Notes: generated by a model from the letters alone, not told the origin. Counted from the first letter of the stretch, positions 1-11,556 are shown. The stretch: 64,000 bases of DNA from Globisporangium splendens (GCA_006386115.1 VFIW01000060.1:222178-286177), one strand, 5' to 3'. A program made the numbers and translations.

Positions 1-1376
1 GCTGTGAATAGTGAACTCGGTTTGGAAGGCGAAACGCGACACCCAGGTACGCACCTAGACACACAAGCAAAAGTGAATCAACATCATCCATTTCCCCGTG
101 CCAAAAGTGCAAGTCTCATCTCAAACCATGGGATACATGCATGTACAATATATGATCGGAATGACCGCTCCCGTGAACTCCACGAGAAGTACAAACTCAG
201 TCCAGTAGAGGGTTCGCAGCATCTCCTGCGCAAACTTCAGCCGTTGTGCGTCGCTCAATGCGGCGACCGTTTGTTTCCCCTCCTGCATAAGGTTGGAACT
301 GATCAGGTTCGACTCCGTCTCGGCCATCCAGGAGGAGCCAACTCGACGTAGTTGAGGCTGCAAATGCGATATGACTGAGGATGTTGGTTCGGGTTGCTGG
401 GTCTCGATTTGTTTTTTCGACGAGAGGCGTGGAGAGATACGATTCGCATCTCCAGGTTTCCGTGCGCTGGCACGAGCGCGACCTGCAGACTCGAGCGGTC
501 GGGATAATGCATTTGGGTAGATGCGGCTTTGCAGGTGCTTCTGTAGAGCCTGGGATCGCACTCGGATACTGTCGTGCTTCAAAAGCGCTGGGTACGTCTC
601 AACAAGATGGATGGTTACCTCCGGAAGCTGCAACTTCAGGTTGCGAGGCTGAGTAGGAGCAGCAATTGCGTCAGTACCCTCGGTGGATCCGCGAGATTGC
701 GAGAGGATAATGCGCTCGGCATCTTGGATCGATGCCCAAATGTCGACCAGCGACTTGATCGCAAACAGAAAATCGATCACCGTGAGCACAATATTGAGGC
801 TTGCGCCGACACGACGAGTGTGTACCTGATAAACTGACGCTGAACGAACTGGTTCCCACGAAAGTATCTGCCCCACGCCATGAAGATACCAATCGCCAGA
901 CTCACCAGCCACCCAGGTATGGAGAGTATTTGGTAGAATGGCAAGGGAAACCACCCAGTCGCATCGGAAAGCCCAATCGTAGTCACCACCGAGCTCGCTG
1001 AGACGAACGTTGCCACAAGCACCATATGCACGAGACGCATCGGTATTTGCGTGATGAAATCGCGACACTGATGCATGAAAATGAGCGAGATGTACCACCC
1101 AACGCATCCCGTTCGAATCCAAAACCTGTAGCTATGGCCGAGTCCTTTCTCGGTGGGTTCCAACGGGATGAGATCCGTCGTGGTTGTCACTACGAGGCAC
1201 GGTAGCGGCGTCATGACGAGCACCAGTACAACACGAACCCAGCTGGCGCACTCGCAGTATCGCTTGAAGTTGTACAGCCTCTCGATGGAATAGCTGCCAT
1301 GGCGCTCGACATGGAACTTGTTCCATTGTCGCGCGAAGGCATTCCACAGTTTTGAGATCCGATCGAGAAGCGCCAT
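1..1376 (-). CDS. Oomycete YSIER-type multi-pass membrane protein, 3' end outside window, one frameshift
   Basis: The N-terminal part reads through an aromatic/basic stretch into the signature YSIERL, then a segment rich in TPLPCLVV, followed by several hydrophobic helices. This pattern is typical of a large oomycete family of predicted membrane proteins with no assigned function. The reading frame changes once near 790-830 (before NIVLTVIDFLFAI), with no plausible intron there. This is either a single-base indel or a consensus error. Near the left edge a GT-AG intron (55-146, minus strand, donor GTACAT, acceptor TCTAG) joins PIIYC to AYLGVAFRLPNR, restoring the family motif that ends in LPNR-x-Y. 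The protein continues beyond position 1. The Met at 1376 is preferred; an in-frame Met at 1442 is possible. Family assignment comes from recognised motifs; function is unknown. Confidence 0.7.
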
Positions 1377-1442
1377 GGTGACAACGAACGCGTATGTGTG
1401 CAGCTGTAGCTCCACCACCTTGACCGAAGCGAAATGAATCAC

Positions 1443-3882
1443 GCGATTGCGCCAAGTTGCTTAAAAGAAGCGTGGGCTGGAAATAACCACAAACGAGTCT
1501 CAGTTCCCTGTTTTAAGCTTTTGCACTGAGGTTTTCGCGAGAATGTGCCTCAGTGTAATAGCGATGGCAATAGTTTACTGAATTGCTATTGGATTAGAAA
1601 CCACCCTTTATCTTAGCTTTGTCTTGGCTCGCAGGGTTGCCGCGAAACACGTCACTACTGCTACTTTTTCAAGCCTCGTATCGTTGCAACAATACGAAAA
1701 TCCGGAAGAGAACTTTGCACGTCTATATTGCAGTTGAGCGAATGCATGGCATGCCTGCTGCCTGGAACAGGTTATTGCTAAATGCCCGGTGCTGTTTCGC
1801 TATCTGCAGCTTGGCTGTTACTGAGGTATCCATCGCGAGGTTGACAAAGCAATCCCCCCCTTTTGTTATACCCTGCGCCTGTGTATCGGAGCCAGGTAAA
1901 CGCTGAGGGCATCCGCACCAGTCTACTAAATCCCGTGTCAAATGATAAGTCTTGTTCGCATCGTGAGTGCGAAAGAGAAGACAGCTCATGGCCGCAACTA
2001 CGACCCGCTTGAAGTCGTGGAGCTGTTCTGGTTTTGTGTTGCTTTCGTCAGACCCGCTTGAGTCCAGGCAAAGGAGATTGGTTGCGACTTGTCGTCGTCA
2101 TCTCCTAGATCGTCGAGCACGGATTGCTCTATGTCGCTCATTCCGCACAATGGAATGGTGCGAAAATGGGTTCTTGTAAATTGACTCTACTTATTGTCTC
2201 GCACCATTTCGGGCAACTAGGATGCAGCAGCAAAACACAGCCAGTGCGGATGCTCCAACAGATTGCGCTTGCGGACTTCTGCCACGCGCGAACGCAAAAG
2301 CGACGACGCTTTCCTGTTTGCCACGTAGCGGTGAGCTCAAGTAGCAGCAGCATTTGCCATACGAGTTTGCGGAGCCCATGTGCAACGCCGACAGTAATCA
2401 TGACGACTACAGAATGCACCTCAGCCACATAACGGTCGTAGCGTCGCGATCTACGCTCGTGAGTGTGGGACACACCAAAATCGCGAGATGCGCATTCGTT
2501 AATCGTGCAAATGGCGGACCACCGCACGCTTGCTGATACGCGCTGATTGGCGCAATGCGCGTGCGCGGATAACGGGCGAGCGGAGAAACAGCATGCGCTC
2601 ATTTCCGCCTTTTGCACTTGAAGAGGCACGTCCATTCGATGCGAAGCGACGCTGAGTTTATATAGTACAGTAGTACTTCTCTAGATTTATAGATTGCAGA
2701 TGAGCAACTGTGGCCGGATACCGGGGAAGTCACTGTACGCTTGCGTGGCAGAGAGAGAGTCGGAGTCCTCCTGCCTGCACCCTCGGAATATTAAGTTAGA
2801 CAACCTCATTTTCTTTTCCCCCCTTTTTCTTCACACCAAGAGACAGAAGAGTCAAAGATTCACTGGTCGGGATCGACTCCGCTTCAACTTTTAAAACTAA
2901 TAATGCGCTAAACGTGCCAATCAGCGTCAAGTGGGACCGCAATCCACCAACACTCTCGCTGGCTTGAGGGAAAGTCTCACACTCGAGGACAGGTCCAGCG
3001 CAACTCGCCAGAGCGCTCCGTCAAAACTCTTCCGCCCTCCACCTGCACCTGCACTTCGCACCGCCTCACCTCATCAGCGAGAAGAACATTTCGCGCATGT
3101 GCGCTGAAAAAAGTGCCCACCTGCGCTACATTCCCCCTGCAAAGCCTCAAGGATAAAGAATAAATCACTCTCGTTAATTTGATAGTGAGGAACGCGCGCT
3201 ATACCGCAGCGCGCATCGCATCGCGTTGCGTTAACGCAAAGAGGGCCGCGTTGTGCTCTGCATGAACAGCGTAACCGGATTGCGGGCGAATCAGCTCGAT
3301 GTGGAGTCATACCAGCCAAGTATTGTGATGCAAACAGCCTGGCGACAAAAGCAGACAAGCCACATCGTGGTGTGCTGTTTGGTTGGATCCGGTTCGTTGC
3401 CTGCACTCTCCGTGCTCACTCTCTCTCCAGTCGCTACACCCACCATTGCACTCGGAGGGATGCGAGGGATCCGCAACTGCGCTTGAGTCAACCGATACTC
3501 TCCACAAAACACACATGACCACATTAGCAACAGCAGCATCCTCTGTAATGCTGCCTCCTTAACACCAGCCACCACCATTCACATGAATGAATGATGCATG
3601 TCACGCTGCAGGTTTAGTACAGACGACCACGAGAAAGAAACCAAAACCTGCAAAAACGTTCGTCGATGGTTGTCCACCCTTCTTCCAGCATTATCAACTT
3701 AAAGAGCCCCTCAACACCACCTCTCTGTGCGCAAAACGGACAGGCTCACAAGACTCCTGACTTATCGTTTCTAAAATCGCGTTTCTAAATCTAACCGCCA
3801 TTTTGACTAGGATCTTTTTTTTTCATGGAGCTCTCCGTCCGTCAGTTAAGAAACAAGCTCCGAAGGTGCAAGCGCTCGCTCC
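1443..3882. other. Gene-poor stretch, nothing recognised
   Basis: About 2.4 kb without a reading frame that looks like a conserved protein on either strand. The longest open frame (2138-2635, minus) is low-complexity in character and matches no family known to me. Runs such as gagagaga near 2750 and pyrimidine tracts near 2815 are present, but I see no repeat structure. It contains the upstream region of the iron transporter gene on the right. Confidence 0.5.
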
Positions 3883-3900
3883 ATCCATTCCCGCATTCGC
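3883..3900 (+). promoter_or_regulatory. Initiator-like element of the iron transporter gene
   Basis: CATTCCCGCATTCGCC resembles the oomycete initiator plus flanking promoter region and lies about 30-45 bases before the Met at 3929. It supports that start over the upstream Met at 3803. Confidence 0.4.
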
Positions 3901-3928
3901 CAGCCCCCGCGCACGTCACGTCAACATC

Positions 3929-4876
3929 ATGGCGAAGAAGAAGTCCACCGAGCTGCCCACGACGGCCAGCAGCAAGCTGAAGGCGAGCCCCGTGAACGCA
4001 GCGTCGGGTGGTGTGCCCAACTACGGCTCCACCAACGGCTTCGGCTCGGCCAAGATCATGGACCAGGTCAAGTCGGCGCACTCGAACCGCGACGCCGAGG
4101 CTTCGCGCCAGCTGCACCAGCTCAAGCTCGAGATGTCCAAGCACGACCACGCGCAGGAGAACCATATGGTCGGCGGCGACCACATCAAGAGCGCGGTGTA
4201 CGGCGGTCTTGATGGCATCATCACCACGTTTGCGACGGTCACGTCGGTCGCCGGCTCGGGATTGCCGCACTCGGTCATCCTGATCATCGGGCTTGCGCAT
4301 CTTGTCGCGGATGGCCTCTCCATGGGGCTCGGCGATATGCTCAGTAGCCAGGCGGAAGCCGATCTCGTCAACCACGAGCGCGCTCGCGAAGTCTGGGAGT
4401 TTGAAAACTACCCCGAAGGCGAAATGGAAGAAATGATTGAGCTCTACGAGAAGAAGGGCATCGCAAGCGACGACGCCAAGCTTGTCGTGCACACGCTCGC
4501 CAAGTACAAGGAGGCGTTCATTGACATCATGATGGTTGAAGAGCTCAACCTGATGCCTGTGGACGACGACGACAGTCCGCTGATCGGCGGCATCGTCACG
4601 TTCGTGTCGTTCATGGTGTTTGGCGTGATCCCACTGCTCTCGTACCTCGTGAACCTGATCCCAGGTCTCGCCATGAGTCCCGACGCGGCGCTCTACTCGT
4701 CATGCGTGCTCACGGTGATCACGCTGTTCCTGCTCGGCGCCGTCAAGGCCAACTTTGTCGGTCAGAAGTGGTATCAGTCTGGCGCGTCCATGGCAGTGAA
4801 CGGCACGGTGGCGGCCTCGTGCGGCTGGCTCATCGGATACCTGCTCAAGCTCACGGGCATCCAGGACGTCGCATAG
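3929..4876 (+). CDS. CCC1/VIT1-family vacuolar iron (Fe/Mn) transporter
   Basis: 315 residues, intronless. After a polar N-terminus, the motif GGDHIKSAVYGGLDGIITTFA marks the first helix of the VIT/CCC1 family. It is followed by ADGLSMGLGDMLSSQAE, the conserved second region, then an acidic cytoplasmic stretch with EExxE-type metal-binding residues (EGEMEEMIELYEKKG), and three C-terminal helices. Family members move cytosolic ferrous iron or manganese into the vacuole, usually in exchange for protons, for storage and detoxification. The Met at 3929 (MAKKKS) was chosen because an initiator-like element lies just upstream and the 42 residues before it look like untranslated leader. The gene is convergent with the WDR19-like gene on the right, about 300 bases away. 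Confidence 0.9.
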   Translation: MAKKKSTELPTTASSKLKASPVNAASGGVPNYGSTNGFGSAKIMDQVKSAHSNRDAEASRQLHQLKLEMSKHDHAQENHMVGGDHIKSAVYGGLDGIITTFATVTSVAGSGLPHSVILIIGLAHLVADGLSMGLGDMLSSQAEADLVNHERAREVWEFENYPEGEMEEMIELYEKKGIASDDAKLVVHTLAKYKEAFIDIMMVEELNLMPVDDDDSPLIGGIVTFVSFMVFGVIPLLSYLVNLIPGLAMSPDAALYSSCVLTVITLFLLGAVKANFVGQKWYQSGASMAVNGTVAASCGWLIGYLLKLTGIQDVA

Positions 4877-5180
4877 ATGGTGGGGAGAGGGCGATTTCAT
4901 TCACGTATGGTATTTTGCAGCGAGAAGAAGACGAATATGACGAAAAGAAAGAGCGAATGTGTGAGTTGCTATATAGCACGAGGGTAGCGAAGAGCATTTT
5001 TTATCCCTGCGGAACGCAGCACATGCTGCTGCAATTCTATATTTTCGCATATCAATAGCAAGTAGTTAAACGCATGTTTTCCTTTTTTCATGATGCCATT
5101 CTCATGGAATTGACGGCTTTTATACGACGCTGGCTGTGCGTGCTGGAAATGATTGTTTATTTTGTATACATAGTTGCATT

Positions 5181-6793
5181 TTAGATGCTCTCGACGAAGC
5201 CCGTCATGGCGCGCACGAGGTCCCAGCACGTGACCTGGAGCGCGATGCTGCCGAGCACGAGCACGCCCGCGACTATGAACAGCATCGTGAACAGCATGGT
5301 CCAGGGCGCCACGGGCTTGAAGATCGCCATGAGCGGCGACTCGGCGTCGAAGATCGACGTGCGCAGCGCCGAGCTCAGGATCATAAAGTTGTGCAGACAG
5401 CCCGTGTGGCAGCTCACGCTCAGGATGCGGCCGTCCGACGTCCACTGCAGGTCCTCAAAGCTCAGTGCGATCGACGGCGTCGCACCGGTGCCGCTGTTGC
5501 TGCCTCCACCACTCCCTGGCGCTGTATCACTCATCTGTCCAGACGCGTTGAACGATGACGAAGATGGCGCCGTGGACGACGATAAAGACGATGAGGAGGA
5601 CGATAGACTCGGGTCGCTCTCGAGGTACTCGACGGCGATCTCCTTCCAGTCGCTCATGCGCACGACCTTGATGCAATTGTCGCCGCACGTGGCCACGGTG
5701 CCGTTGACTTCGTTGTACACGATCTCACGCAGTGAATACTCGTGGAACTTGGCGCAGTACTGCTCCTGGCCGATCTCGTTCAAGTGGGTCGAGATGATCA
5801 CGACGTACCCCGAGGAGAAGCCTGCGATGATGTACCCGTTGCCGAACCACTGGTACGACACGATACTGCCGTAGCGGGACTGGAACGCGAGCTCCAGCGC
5901 GTTCTCGCGCTCGTTCAGGTCGTAGAGCAAGATGGTCTTGCCGCCCATGTTGACCGACAGGATCGCGTCCTTGTCCTCGCTCTTCCCACCAAACTACAAT
6001 AGACAATGAAACATTAGACTATGCTTTTACAGCAATGCAGTGTGCATTTCCACGTCGTTTACCGTGATGCTCTGCGGCGATGCCTTGATCTTGACCTGGT
6101 CAAACGTGCGGCCGTCGGGCAGGCAGATCGTGATCTGCCTATCCTCCGAGCCAAACGCGAACTTGTTCTCCAGGTTCCAGTCGCCGCAGAGGATGCGGCG
6201 CTTGTGCTTGCTCACGGCCTGGATCTTGTCGCCCGTCGCGTGGTCGTAGATGTACACTTGGCCACGATTCGTGCCGATCGCGAGCTACAAAAAGCGCCAT
6301 TTGCAGTGAGAACGATGCAAATATGCGGATGATATCCACGCACATATATCAGCGTACAAGCAGCGAGCGCGGCGCCTTGGACCACTTCATGAAGCTGATG
6401 TCCTTGCAGGGCAAGTCCACCAGCTGGTGCTCGCGGATCTTTTTCGGCTCCCAGAGCACGAGCGACGCCGAATTCGCCTGCACGATCGCCAGCATGTCGC
6501 CATTCTCGCTCCACTCGAGCAGCGTGCATGGGCTAAGTATACATACGAACAGCAGCAGCAGCATAATACACACGTGTGAGTCCATGTCACTAACAGCAAA
6601 CGCACCGTATGCAGAAAGGCACGAACCTGGGCGACGGTGGTACGATCTGGTCGACGAGTTTGCCGCGGCGGCCGAAGATGTGCGCCACGCGGGAGCTACC
6701 CGTGGACGCGACGTACTTGCCGTGCGGGTCCCACGCGTACTTGACGGCGCCCGTGCCGTGGTGGCGCGCGTCCACCGAGAAGAGCATCAGCAT
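5181..6793 (-). CDS. WDR19/IFT144-like beta-propeller protein, half length, with C-terminal membrane helix
   Basis: Four exons (6627-6793, 6358-6532, 6063-6284, 5181-5993) joined by GT-AG introns of 94, 73 and 69 bp give 458 residues in a consistent frame. Stretches such as LEWSENGDMLAIVQ, GQVYIYDHATGDKIQ, SKHKRRILCGDWN, FGSEDRQITI and ATCGDNCIKV line up in order with the N-terminal WD40 propeller of WDR19 (IFT144), an IFT-A subunit for retrograde transport in cilia. WDR19 proteins normally exceed 1300 residues and carry a TPR solenoid. This one stops after the first propeller with a strongly hydrophobic segment (about residues 418-443) and a short tail. A Ser-rich insert lies near the end of the propeller. 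The start is the Met corresponding to the WDR19 N-terminus. No further exon is visible before the neighbouring gene at 4876. It may be a membrane-tethered paralogue, not the true IFT144. Confidence 0.75.
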
Positions 6794-7469
6794 CTTTGCT
6801 GTAGCTCTTCGATTGCAGCAGCAAATGGGCTGCGCCGGCTTGATCAGCGATCTCTTTCCCAACGAGAGTGACATCGTACTTAACATTGAGACTAGATACG
6901 CACGCACCTTACGAGTGGATAGGTATGCTAGGTGCGCGCGTACTTCACATAAACTGAACCTCTTTAAATGGATACACTGATGGCACAACAGATTCATAAA
7001 GAGGAAATATGTGCTATAAGAAGGTGTACCTGCACTTTAAAGAGATGTATCACATTCTAAACTCACAAGTTGAAGTGAGCCCATTGAAAACGCTTGAGAT
7101 CCATCAATTGGATCGAAATGGAGATAAAGATGGCGCCGCCTATGAATAGCGAGCGTATGTGGGGCGGTCGTGTGCGAGAATGATGTACCCTTGAGATCGC
7201 TCTCGCTCTCAGCAGCTCAACAGCGGTATCCTCCGAGTGAAGCAAGCCGAGCAAGAACATCTCGTCTCAATCTGACCCAGGTTTGCCCTACTTCCTCTCG
7301 CTCTGATCCAGTCCGATCCACATTTCTTTGCGTTCGTGACGTGCGTGACCTCACTTGAGTGCTGACGCGAGTCGTGAAAAAGCTCACTCGGAGGGAGTTC
7401 GCGTGCGTGCACTGCGCTCAAAGCACTCGACCGACTCGGCAGTTTATTGCAGAAGAAACCCACGCCAAG
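6794..7469. promoter_or_regulatory. Shared upstream region of two divergent cilium-type genes
   Basis: 676 bases separate the start codons of the WDR19-like gene (minus) and the SHIPPO/ODF3-like gene (plus). No coding sequence is recognised. Co-regulation of the two flagellum-related genes is inferred from the divergent layout only; no specific binding site was identified. Confidence 0.4.
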
Positions 7470-8304
7470 ATGAGTTCGCCACCTGGGTCGCCTGCGAGAG
7501 GGAGTTCGTCGCCAGGCAAGTCCAAAGCTCCCGAGAATCCCGGCCACTTTGGCGGTGCGTACACCGGGTATGCCGACATCAAGTCGTCGTGTGGAGAGCA
7601 AGTCGATTCGCGCAAGGTCACGGCCCCCTGACGGTCTTTGGGAGTAGTACGCGTCCACACACGACGAGTAAGAACAAATCCCCAAGTCCCGGTGCGTACC
7701 AGATCCCGTCATCGATAGGCAAACCGGTTCTGTCGACGATGGTCCAAGCGCCTGCATGCTCCATCAGTGGACGCGAGAAGTTTGGCTCAACAGGTGACGC
7801 TAAACTGAGCGCGAGCACACCCGGACCGAGCGACTACACGTCCGAGATCGTGAACCCGCGGGAGCGAGCTGCACCAAGCTATTCGCTCGGCAGAAAGTGG
7901 GGAACCTCTCTGGGGTGAAGAAGTCGCCTGGACCAGGGTCGTATGGGTCGTCAACGACACTTGGCCGCACGTTTCTGTCGACCCAGAAGAGCAACCCCAT
8001 GCCGGCGTTCACGAAGGTCAAGCGCAAGCCCTTGACGTCCGGTAACACGGGCATTGGTCCCGGTCAGTACGCTGTGATCGTTGCGGCTGTCGGCAAACAG
8101 CCAATCTCGACGCTCTCGAGCGCAGCGTCGTACTCGTTCGGCACGGAGTCGAGGGCAAAAGTGTCGCGCAGCACGGTTGACGCTGTGCCCGGCCCCAACT
8201 CGTACCCAAGCAAGAGTTCCGTGGGCAAGCAGGTCGAGTCGACGTACCGCACAGCTCCCAAGTGCTCCATGTCGGGACGAACGAAATTCGGTAGCCATTT
8301 CTAA
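7470..8304 (+). CDS. SHIPPO/ODF3-type (STPGR repeat) flagellar protein, two frameshifts
   Basis: Repeated Pro-Gly motifs (SPSPGAY, STPGPSDY, KSPGPGSY, GIGPGQY, AVPGPNSY), each followed by a Ser/Thr-rich segment with SFG or SLG, are the sperm-tail PG-rich (SHIPPO) repeats of ODF3/CIMAP microtubule inner or axoneme proteins. The reading frame needs two single-base corrections. One is at a run of five C near 7625 (frame one ends KVTAP, next resumes with FGSSTRP). The other is at the GGGG near 7898 (frame two ends SLGRKWG, next resumes GNLSGVKK). Both lie in homopolymers, so consensus error is as likely as a true pseudogene. The start at 7470 (MSSPPGSPA) is the first Met in frame. It is divergent from the WDR19-like gene. 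Confidence 0.75.
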
Positions 8305-8457
8305 CAGCGCTCAACGACCATTGTGCATCATACAAACATATCAATTCTTAGACACCTCCTACCATTTCTTTTGAGACTCACCAGTATAATATTTTCTCTT
8401 CATCTTGACCTTTACGCCTTTGGTTCTTGTCGTCTCTGCAACCGCGAATGGATCTAT

Positions 8458-9132
8458 TTAGTCGTGCATTTTGGCTTCCTCTTTCTCCTCATTCTCGTCG
8501 TCCTCGTCGTCCTCGTCGTCCTCGTCGTTTGCGTGCGCCAGTCGCCACGCTTTCATACGCTCATACTCATTGTAGTGCGACTTGCGCTTCTCGGCAAACT
8601 TGGGGTCCTTCACGATCTTCATGCCTTCCTCGTCGCGATCGGCAAAGTGTGAACGTTTCGACCCCACGCTGCCTTCGTCATCGCTGCTGTCCCACTCGCT
8701 CGCATGGCGCTGCTTTGTGTCCTGCACGCGCTGCAACTTGGTCTGCAGCTCACCCCACTGCCATTTTGCCATACATCCAACCGTTAGACACACACATAAA
8801 ATACAAACAAAACGCACACTATCGCACGCAACACATGGAAACACACGTCCATATGCACAGTGGACATCGCATATAGGTACGCGTACCTCGAGCTTTGGCT
8901 CGTGCTCGCGTCCCGAAGCGCTTCGCGCGGGGGACACAGCGCCGAGTTCTCCAGCGTTGGCGTCGTCGTCGTCGTGGTCGGAGCCGTAGTAGTGGTACGG
9001 CGTGTTGGGCTCCTCGATCTTCTGGCGAGTGCCGCGCAGCAGGTCGTGGGCCGCGATCGTCTCTTCGTCCCACGTCACGTGCGGCGCCGCCGCTCCCGAG
9101 GAGGAAGTTGCCACCACTGTCTTCTGCTCCAT
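8458..9132 (-). CDS. Protein phosphatase 1 inhibitor-2 (IPP-2/GLC8) family protein
   Basis: Two exons (8887-9132 and 8458-8757) around a 129-bp GT-AG intron give 181 residues. The N-terminal part has HVTWDEETIAAHD followed by KIEEPNTPYHYY, the conserved KxxEPxTPY region of inhibitor-2 whose Thr is the GSK3-type phosphorylation site. The second exon has RKSHYNEYERMKAWR, the KxHYNE motif that docks at the PP1 catalytic site. The C-terminus is an acidic DED/EEK-rich tail. The protein should bind and regulate PP1 in nucleus and cytosol. The Met at 9132 is the likely start, with other in-frame Mets up to 9162. The order of motifs matches the family. Confidence 0.85.
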   Translation of the reverse strand: MEQKTVVATSSSGAAAPHVTWDEETIAAHDLLRGTRQKIEEPNTPYHYYGSDHDDDDANAGELGAVSPARSASGREHEPKLEVRVPICDVHCAYGRVFPCVACDSVRFVCILCVCLTVGCMAKWQWGELQTKLQRVQDTKQRHASEWDSSDDEGSVGSKRSHFADRDEEGMKIVKDPKFAEKRKSHYNEYERMKAWRLAHANDEDDEDDEDDENEEKEEAKMHD

Positions 9133-9403
9133 TTTCGTGCTTTGGAACATCATGACACACAAAAAATTGGTGCTAAAATTTGAATTGCGGAGATCAATTC
9201 AATTTTGAATTGGAGGATGGAAGTAAAAATGAATTGATGGATGTGGAACCTGACGAAGAGGCTAGTTGAAGTGAATATGCTGTGTGATAGGATTTTGAAC
9301 TTCAATGTAGCCATGTGACTGGTTAATATGGCTGCACTTTCGATCTGGGGACCACAGAGAAGCAGAATTTCGTTGCTCCTTCCTGACTCAATCCTGCAGA
9401 CCG

Positions 9404-9420
9404 AAGAGTTCCACAACTTC
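9404..9420. repeat. Left target-site duplication of LINE copy 1
   Basis: aagagttccacaacttc (17 bp) is repeated exactly at 11540-11556, on the other side of the LINE fragment. Confidence 0.9.
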
Positions 9421-11539
9421 GGCGATGTGTTCCAGATCGACCTCAGCTCTAAAATGTCTGACAGGCTTCCAGGTATCATCGCTGAAGGACGAAAGCTACG
9501 CGGGACATTCTGTGCAGAATGGCTGCCATACATGACCTCGACTGCAGATGGGTGGCTTCTTGATTCCAACGGCTCCCCTTACAAGCTTGCTCACTCGCAT
9601 TACCAGTTGGAACAGCACAACTGGGTGACATACTTCGATGGGAGTGGATAAGACCAGGAGTGCTTAACTTCATCCCAACATGTGGAATCTCCGGATTCTC
9701 CCGGCCGTCTATTCGAGCGCTCGAGCGGTTATGTGCTACGTTGGTATCCAACTTCCCACAGCTTCTGTATCGACCACAGCAAACAGATGTGCTTCGGCTG
9801 TACAACGGGCAACGCCATTATAACCACGAATGGCATCTGCACACCAGTGAAGCAACTCTGACCCACGTCGACACGACCCTAGTCAAAGCTACGCATACAC
9901 TTCACTCCGCAATGGACTGTGACGTCATGGCAACAAGAGACTTGAACGGGCAGAAGGTGTCGTTCCATGCACATCCACGCTCCACAAGAATCGTGCAACT
10001 AGGGGGTGACAACGGACGATACAATACGACCAGATCTTTCTATCGGCAACAAGTTGCAGCAACGAGGACACAAATTGGCAAAGATACTCGAGATGCAGCA
10101 GTCAGCAAAGCTGTCCATACAGCAGGATCTCTGTGGCCAGGACTGCAAGTAATCCAATGGAGCGAATTACACAACATCCCAGGGATTACAGTTTATACGG
10201 CTCAGACTCTTCTCCGGCTGAAAGCCAACCGAATCTCCATGTGGAACTGTGAGAAAGCTGATCTATCCTGCTCGAATCCCGAATGTTCCCAAGTTGTCCA
10301 ATCTTCTGTCCAACATCTATTCTGGGAGTGTCCGAAAGCCAAACTGGTGTGGAACTACTTTTATGCGCTATGGGCGAAGATCGGAATCACTCCTGGTCAC
10401 GACCCCGCAATCTGGATCTTCAGTCTGGATCTACCACATACTCCAAGGCATGCATGGACCACGATCAAGAGACACATTATCGGACACAAGTTCTCCAATG
10501 AACATCTCCAAGATCATCTCTATCCCGTCGCACACATGCTGTGGCGATATATGAGCGCGTCGCTCATACAGCCATTTGGTGTGCGCATCTGCGACGCATG
10601 GATTCGGATCCAATCGAATCGACTGCTGAGATGGCGATCATGATGACCAGATTAGAGGCAGGAATGCGAAACCTCACACGACTCGCTGAAGCGCAAGCTG
10701 GAGACTCGGACGGTCACACGGTTGTAGCAGTTCTCAAAGGCATATGTCGACTGCTTTCTCAGCCAAACCGACGCCATCCCCTTGACTCCAAGTGATACTC
10801 GCGGCGTTTACCTGTTGTTTTTCGATGGTGGATCACGCGGTAATCCAGGACCAGGAGGGACTGGATCCATTATCGTGCGTGTCCATAAGGACTCGCACAC
10901 GGCCAGTTTAATTTGGGCCGCGAGCATGGCATATAGCAGGGAGGACACGACCAACAACTTTGCCGAGTACTGGGGTCTCATACATGGACTCCGAGAAGCC
11001 CAACGCAGTCACTTCGAACCGTTGTACGTGATTGGAGACGGTGCACTCATTATCTCCCAACAGAGAATGCATCGGTCCCCCCGACAGCACCGATTGGCAC
11101 GTTTATACCAGACAAGTCGACGACTCGCGGATTGCATCGACATCCGAGGATGGTACCATCACTACCGTGCCTTCAACAAGATGGCGGACTCAGCCGCCAA
11201 CCTAGCCATGGACACCAGAACCTCAACGCAGGTTCACTTCCCAACTCAAAGAGCTGCTTTCAACAATCTCACCCAGGATCTTGACAACGACGTCATGCAT
11301 TGGCTTATGCGAAGTTCGGAAGATCCAAGGTCATTGGACAACACAAGGCAGCCTCACGTAGGACCAAGAGAACATGCCATCCTGGTCAAAGATTATTTAG
11401 CATTCAGAAGTGATCTAGTGCAAACTGCGCCATAGACACATTTACACTCCTGTATGAAATTCGTAATGAAGATTAGGTAGGAGAATGGATATTGTAGGTC
11501 ACGACGATGAACCTAAATATACCTCACCTTATAAAGATA
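9421..11539 (+). mobile_element. 5'-truncated non-LTR retrotransposon (LINE with RNase H), copy 1
   Basis: The element is bounded by a perfect 17-bp target-site duplication and ends in CCTTATAAAGATAA. It holds the 3' half of a reverse transcriptase polyprotein. At 9660-10643 there is a zf-RVT-type knuckle (C-x4-C spacing, then QHLFWECPKAK). At 10782-11435 there is an RNase H domain with FFDGGSRGNPGPGG, NNFAEYWGL, VIGDGAL and MADSAAN, carrying the D-E-D-D catalytic residues. The frames are broken at 9651, 10643 and about 10790, so the copy is inactive. The same 3' end occurs at 24837-25036 and 30418-31412. The RT core and 5' end are missing, as expected from incomplete target-primed reverse transcription. 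Confidence 0.9.
10782..11435 (+). pseudogene. RNase H domain of LINE copy 1 polyprotein
   Basis: 217 codons remain open. RNase HI-type motifs are intact: Asp in FFDGGSRGNPG, Glu in FAEYWG, Asp in VIGDG and Asp in KMADSAAN. As part of a truncated element without an RT core it is a relic. The domain would have degraded RNA in the RNA-DNA hybrid during retrotransposition. Confidence 0.85.
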
Positions 11540-11556
11540 AAGAGTTCCACAACTTC
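11540..11556. repeat. Right target-site duplication of LINE copy 1
   Basis: Exact repeat of 9404-9420, marking the 3' boundary of the insertion. Confidence 0.9.

Noticed and set aside
2138..2635. 165-codon minus-strand frame in the left gene-poor region
   Set aside because: No recognisable family, no initiator element and a composition without order. Treated as chance.
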